Shown here: positions 61,716-64,000 of the stretch, piece after piece | Layout: every line of letters begins with the position of its first letter | Position numbering within the stretch: the stretch's first letter is position 1 | Assembly (NCBI GenBank): GCA_965214795.1 | Contig: OZ243976.1 | Coordinates: forward strand, 3,906,001 to 3,970,000 | DNA: 64,000 nt | Direction: 5' to 3' | Source: JAJDXW01 sp965214795 | GTDB taxonomy: Bacteria; Pseudomonadota; Gammaproteobacteria; HK1 | The notes under the pieces: generated by a model | What the model was told of the DNA's origin: nothing | Databases searched by the model: none | What the model saw: only the letters and a program-made list of their open reading frames with translations | Program-made: the position numbers and the translations under genes

Positions 61716-63020
61716 ATGAATGAGCCGGTACCACCGCGAGTGACATCGGTGGGGGTGAAGAACTACCGCGCCCTTCGTGACGTCACCCTGAACAACCTGA
61801 CGCCGTTGACGGTCCTGCTGGGTCCGAACGGCAGCGGGAAGTCCACTGTCTTCGACGTCTTCGCCTTCCTGTCGGAATGCTTCACAGACGGGATCCGCAA
61901 GGCCTGGGACCGTCGCGGGCGGTTTCGCGAGCTGCGAAGCCGAGATCGCCCGGGTCCCATCGTCATCGAGCTGAAGTACCGTGAACGCCCCGAGAACCCT
62001 CTGATTACCTACCACCTGGAGGTCGATGAAGAAAAAGGACATCCCGTCGTCACCCACGAGTTCTTGCGTTGGACCCGGGGCGGCCGCCAGGGTCGACCCT
62101 TCAATTTCATGGAGTACAGCCGGGGTGACGGAACAGTCATCACCGGGGACGCCCCCGAACGAGACGACACGAGGGTACCGCGCAAGCTCCCCGGCCCGGA
62201 CGTGCTGGCCGTCAACACACTCGGGATGCTGGCGGAGAATCCGCGGGTGGTGGCTCTCCGCGAGTTCATCACGAGCTGGCATCTCTCCTATCTCTCCGCC
62301 GACGCGGCGCGAGGCAACACCGAGGCGGGAGGAGAGGAACGCTTGTCGCCTGCTGGCGACAACCTGGCAAACGTGGTCCAGTACCTGCACGACCAGCATC
62401 CCGAACGGCTGCAGAAGATATTCGAAATATTGCGCCGCCGGGTACCACGAATCGAAAAGGTCGAAGCGGAAATTCTCGCGGACAGTCGTCTGCTCTTGCG
62501 CTTCAAGGACGCCCCGTTCTCGACTCCGGTGCTCTCTCGTTTCGCATCGGACGGCACGCTGAAAATGCTTGCCTATCTGACACTCCTGCACGATCCGGAC
62601 CCACCGAAGCTGATCGGAGTCGAAGAGCCCGAGAACTTCCTCCACCCGCGGCTCCTTCCCGAGCTCGCCGAAGAATGCCGGGCCGCGTGCGAACGCACCC
62701 AGTTGCTCGTGACCACCCATTCCCCGTTCTTCCTTGACGAGCTGCGGCCCCGGGAAGTACGCGTCCTGTGGCGGGATGATGCCGGCTACACCCAAGCGCA
62801 GATCGTCTCGAATTGCACGGGGGTCAATGAATTTATCAATCAGGGCGCACGTCTCGGCGACCTCTGGATGGAGGGTCACTTCGGTGCAGGTGATCCCCTG
62901 GTCAATCAAGGCGCGCCGTCATCGCCGCCTCGGCCGCGATCGGCGAGTCGCGGTCGAGGGCCACCATCGCCTGGAAGGAGAGCGAGAGCAGTTCGAAAAC
63001 CCGCACAGGATTCCCGATAG
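61716..63020 (+). CDS. AAA-family ATPase (AAA_21, SMC/OLD-like)
   Basis: The 434-residue protein has an ABC/SMC-type ATPase: VGVKNYRALRDVTLNNLTPL, Walker A LGPNGSGKST, a long middle insert, signature-like FASDGTLKMLAYL, Walker B IGVEEPENFLHP and the sensor TTHSPFFLDEL. Such ATPases often sit before a TOPRIM-like DUF4276 gene, as here, and some pairs act in phage defence. The last 35 residues (APSSPPRPRS onward) look like out-of-frame sequence added by a change near 62915. ATG 61686 is an earlier alternative start. Confidence 0.85.
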   Translation: MNEPVPPRVTSVGVKNYRALRDVTLNNLTPLTVLLGPNGSGKSTVFDVFAFLSECFTDGIRKAWDRRGRFRELRSRDRPGPIVIELKYRERPENPLITYHLEVDEEKGHPVVTHEFLRWTRGGRQGRPFNFMEYSRGDGTVITGDAPERDDTRVPRKLPGPDVLAVNTLGMLAENPRVVALREFITSWHLSYLSADAARGNTEAGGEERLSPAGDNLANVVQYLHDQHPERLQKIFEILRRRVPRIEKVEAEILADSRLLLRFKDAPFSTPVLSRFASDGTLKMLAYLTLLHDPDPPKLIGVEEPENFLHPRLLPELAEECRAACERTQLLVTTHSPFFLDELRPREVRVLWRDDAGYTQAQIVSNCTGVNEFINQGARLGDLWMEGHFGAGDPLVNQGAPSSPPRPRSASRGRGPPSPGRRARAVRKPAQDSR

Positions 63021-63022
63021 CG

Positions 63023-63193
63023 ATGCGACACCTGGTGTTTCTGGTCGAAGAACCCTCGATGGAAGCGTTTCTCCGAGGCTTGCTCCCGCGCATAATCCCC
63101 GAGGCATGCGGGTTCGAGTATATCGAACCGAGCCATAACCGCTCAGGCAGCTTCAAAACATTTCAAGCCGCGGTTGCCGAAGTCGTAGCGTAG
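63023..63193 (+). pseudogene. Truncated DUF4276-like (TOPRIM) gene
   Basis: The first 30 codons, MRHLVFLVEEPSMEAFLRGL followed by LPRIIPEACGF, match the start of DUF4276 proteins, which usually partner AAA_21 ATPases. The frame ends after 56 codons, where relatives run to about 200, and the catalytic DxD region is missing. It begins two bases after the ATPase stop. The break lies about 75 bases before the left end of an IS66-type element. Confidence 0.65.
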
Positions 63194-63353
63194 GAACATC
63201 GTCGCCCGATAGCCGGAGGAGGCGGCAAAACGGCGTATCGACCCCATGACGGAGCTCATAGGCAGGGTAAGCGGCCAAAAGAGGGCGTTGTTCTGAGCGT
63301 GTGAACCGTCTGATTCACTCGCCATTCCCCCCGACACGGAGGCGAACGGAATC

Positions 63354-63611
63354 ATGAGACGGGCAAGCGGTACGAGACACCGCGCACGGCGCACCGCCGC
63401 GCAGTGGCGAAAGCTGGTTGAGCGGTTCGAGCGCTCGGGTCAGACCCGAGGCACGTTCTGCGCGGCCCACGGATTGGCGCTCAGTACGTTCGACCGTAAG
63501 CGCTACGAGTGGCCCACCTTCCGATTGATGGAAAGATGTCATTGGATGTCCGTTTCACTGGGAGGGTCATCCGATGCAGGATACGGAACGAGATTTCGCC
63601 GCCGGTGGTGA
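63354..63611 (+). CDS. IS66-family accessory protein (small Tnp, partly degraded)
   Basis: The 85-residue frame begins RRASGTRHRARRTAAQWRKL and continues VERFERSGQTRGTFCAAHGL, which matches the short first ORF of IS66-type elements. After ALSTFDRK the sequence no longer looks like the family and may reflect a deletion. It overlaps the next gene by 38 bases. Confidence 0.65.
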   Translation: MRRASGTRHRARRTAAQWRKLVERFERSGQTRGTFCAAHGLALSTFDRKRYEWPTFRLMERCHWMSVSLGGSSDAGYGTRFRRRW

Positions 63612-64000
63612 ACGGTCGGCGGAGGAGCACTCGGGGGTTGTTGCGCCGCGGCGGTCGCGCCGGCGCTGGAGCGCCGAGGAGAAGGCGCGGGTGGTGCACG
63701 AGAGCTTCCGGGCGGGGAATCGCGTAGGCGAGGTCGCGCGCCGCTACGGGGTATCGCGTTGGCAGCTATCGTCGTGGCGCGGTCTGGCCCGCGCGGGCAA
63801 GCTTGGTGTGCCGTCCTTTTCACCCTCGGCGGCGGTCACGCCCGAGCCGCCGCCGGCCTTCGCCACGGTGGAGGTGGACAGTGCTGCGGTTTGCGGTGCG
63901 ATGGGGTCGGTGGTGATCGAGGCGCGCGGGGTGACGGTGCGCCTGGCAGGCGAGGTCGGCGCGGGTCGGATCGCGGAAGTTGCGGCGGCGCTGCGGGGGC
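63574..64000 (+). CDS. tnpA: IS66-family TnpA-like HTH protein, 3' partial
   Basis: The frame opens at ATG 63574, behind GGGAGGG, and runs off the window after 142 codons. It contains the IS66 OrfA helix-turn-helix: RRRWSAEEKARVVHESFRAG, EVARRYGVSRWQLSSWRGLA. The downstream part (VVIEARGVTVRLAGEVGAGR) is also typical. It probably regulates or assists transposition. Confidence 0.8.
   Translation, partial: MQDTERDFAAGGERSAEEHSGVVAPRRSRRRWSAEEKARVVHESFRAGNRVGEVARRYGVSRWQLSSWRGLARAGKLGVPSFSPSAAVTPEPPPAFATVEVDSAAVCGAMGSVVIEARGVTVRLAGEVGAGRIAEVAAALRG

Larger units (their letters stand above)
63267..64000 (+). mobile_element. IS66-family insertion sequence, left part
   Basis: Two IS66-type accessory genes point rightward from about 63354. 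The sequence GTAAGCGGCCAAAAG at 63267 has the GTAAGCG opening typical of IS66-family inverted repeats and probably marks the left end. The transposase gene and right end lie outside the window. Confidence 0.65.

Noticed and set aside
63143..63394. Minus-strand frame with LRYDFGNRGLKCFE-like end near the IS
   Set aside because: It looks somewhat protein-like, but no family is recognised, and it overlaps the truncated DUF4276 gene and IS end. Not enough support to call it.

Overview
The window is a high-GC chromosomal segment, most likely from a gammaproteobacterium. The evidence is a mutH gene, a csiV-like gene directly behind mfd, an S-methyl-5'-thioinosine phosphorylase, mlaA, and a ribH-nusB-(thiL)-pgpA gene order. 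No rRNA or tRNA gene was seen. All functions are read from the sequence and from knowledge of the families; no database search was run.

Housekeeping backbone (1-22.3 kb): ribH (cut by the window edge) and nusB are followed by a minus-strand block that breaks the usual nusB-thiL-pgpA order. That block (941-7469) encodes a 73-residue glycine-rich peptide, a four-helix membrane protein, a secreted S9 peptidase, a GNAT-like protein, a type I secretion ABC exporter and an HlyD-type fusion protein. It resembles an unmodified microcin or bacteriocin locus. Then come an unusual thiL, pgpA, a second partial thiL-like gene, an AbrB/HTH fragment, mutH, a dapF lacking both catalytic cysteines, an Sfp-type phosphopantetheinyl transferase, mfd, csiV, MTIP phosphorylase, a DUF815 ATPase, mlaA and icd.

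Transport and accessory region (22.3-33.7 kb): a sugar ABC importer (binding protein, permease, ATPase) is followed by a 2.8-kb, lower-GC cassette of three overlapping unknown genes. A 206-bp, about 98% identical copy of the ATPase gene's 3' end lies on both sides of this cassette. Next are a quinone oxidoreductase and a coupled CBS - histone-deacetylase-family - yejA operon.

Island (about 33.7-56.7 kb): yejA and its permeases yejB/yejE (56.7-58.9 kb) are separated by about 23 kb. This holds a dipeptide-type ABC importer, a second paralogous binding protein, an IclR regulator with a sulfatase and an SDR, a sugar-type ABC importer, a second sulfatase with its own formylglycine-generating enzyme, a dienelactone-hydrolase-like enzyme, a 3-hydroxyisobutyrate-dehydrogenase-like gene and a GMC oxidoreductase. 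The upstream regions of both importer operons carry the same two-box AT-rich operator with identical spacing, so they probably form one regulon, perhaps under the IclR protein. The block looks like a self-contained system for importing and degrading a sulfated organic compound.

Right end (58.9-64 kb): a 130-bp inverted-repeat element whose sister copy is at 22.6 kb, a Uma2-family gene, a 182-bp inverted-repeat element, a glutathione S-transferase, a histidine-rich exported protein, and an AAA ATPase followed by a truncated DUF4276-like gene beside an IS66-type insertion sequence cut by the window edge.
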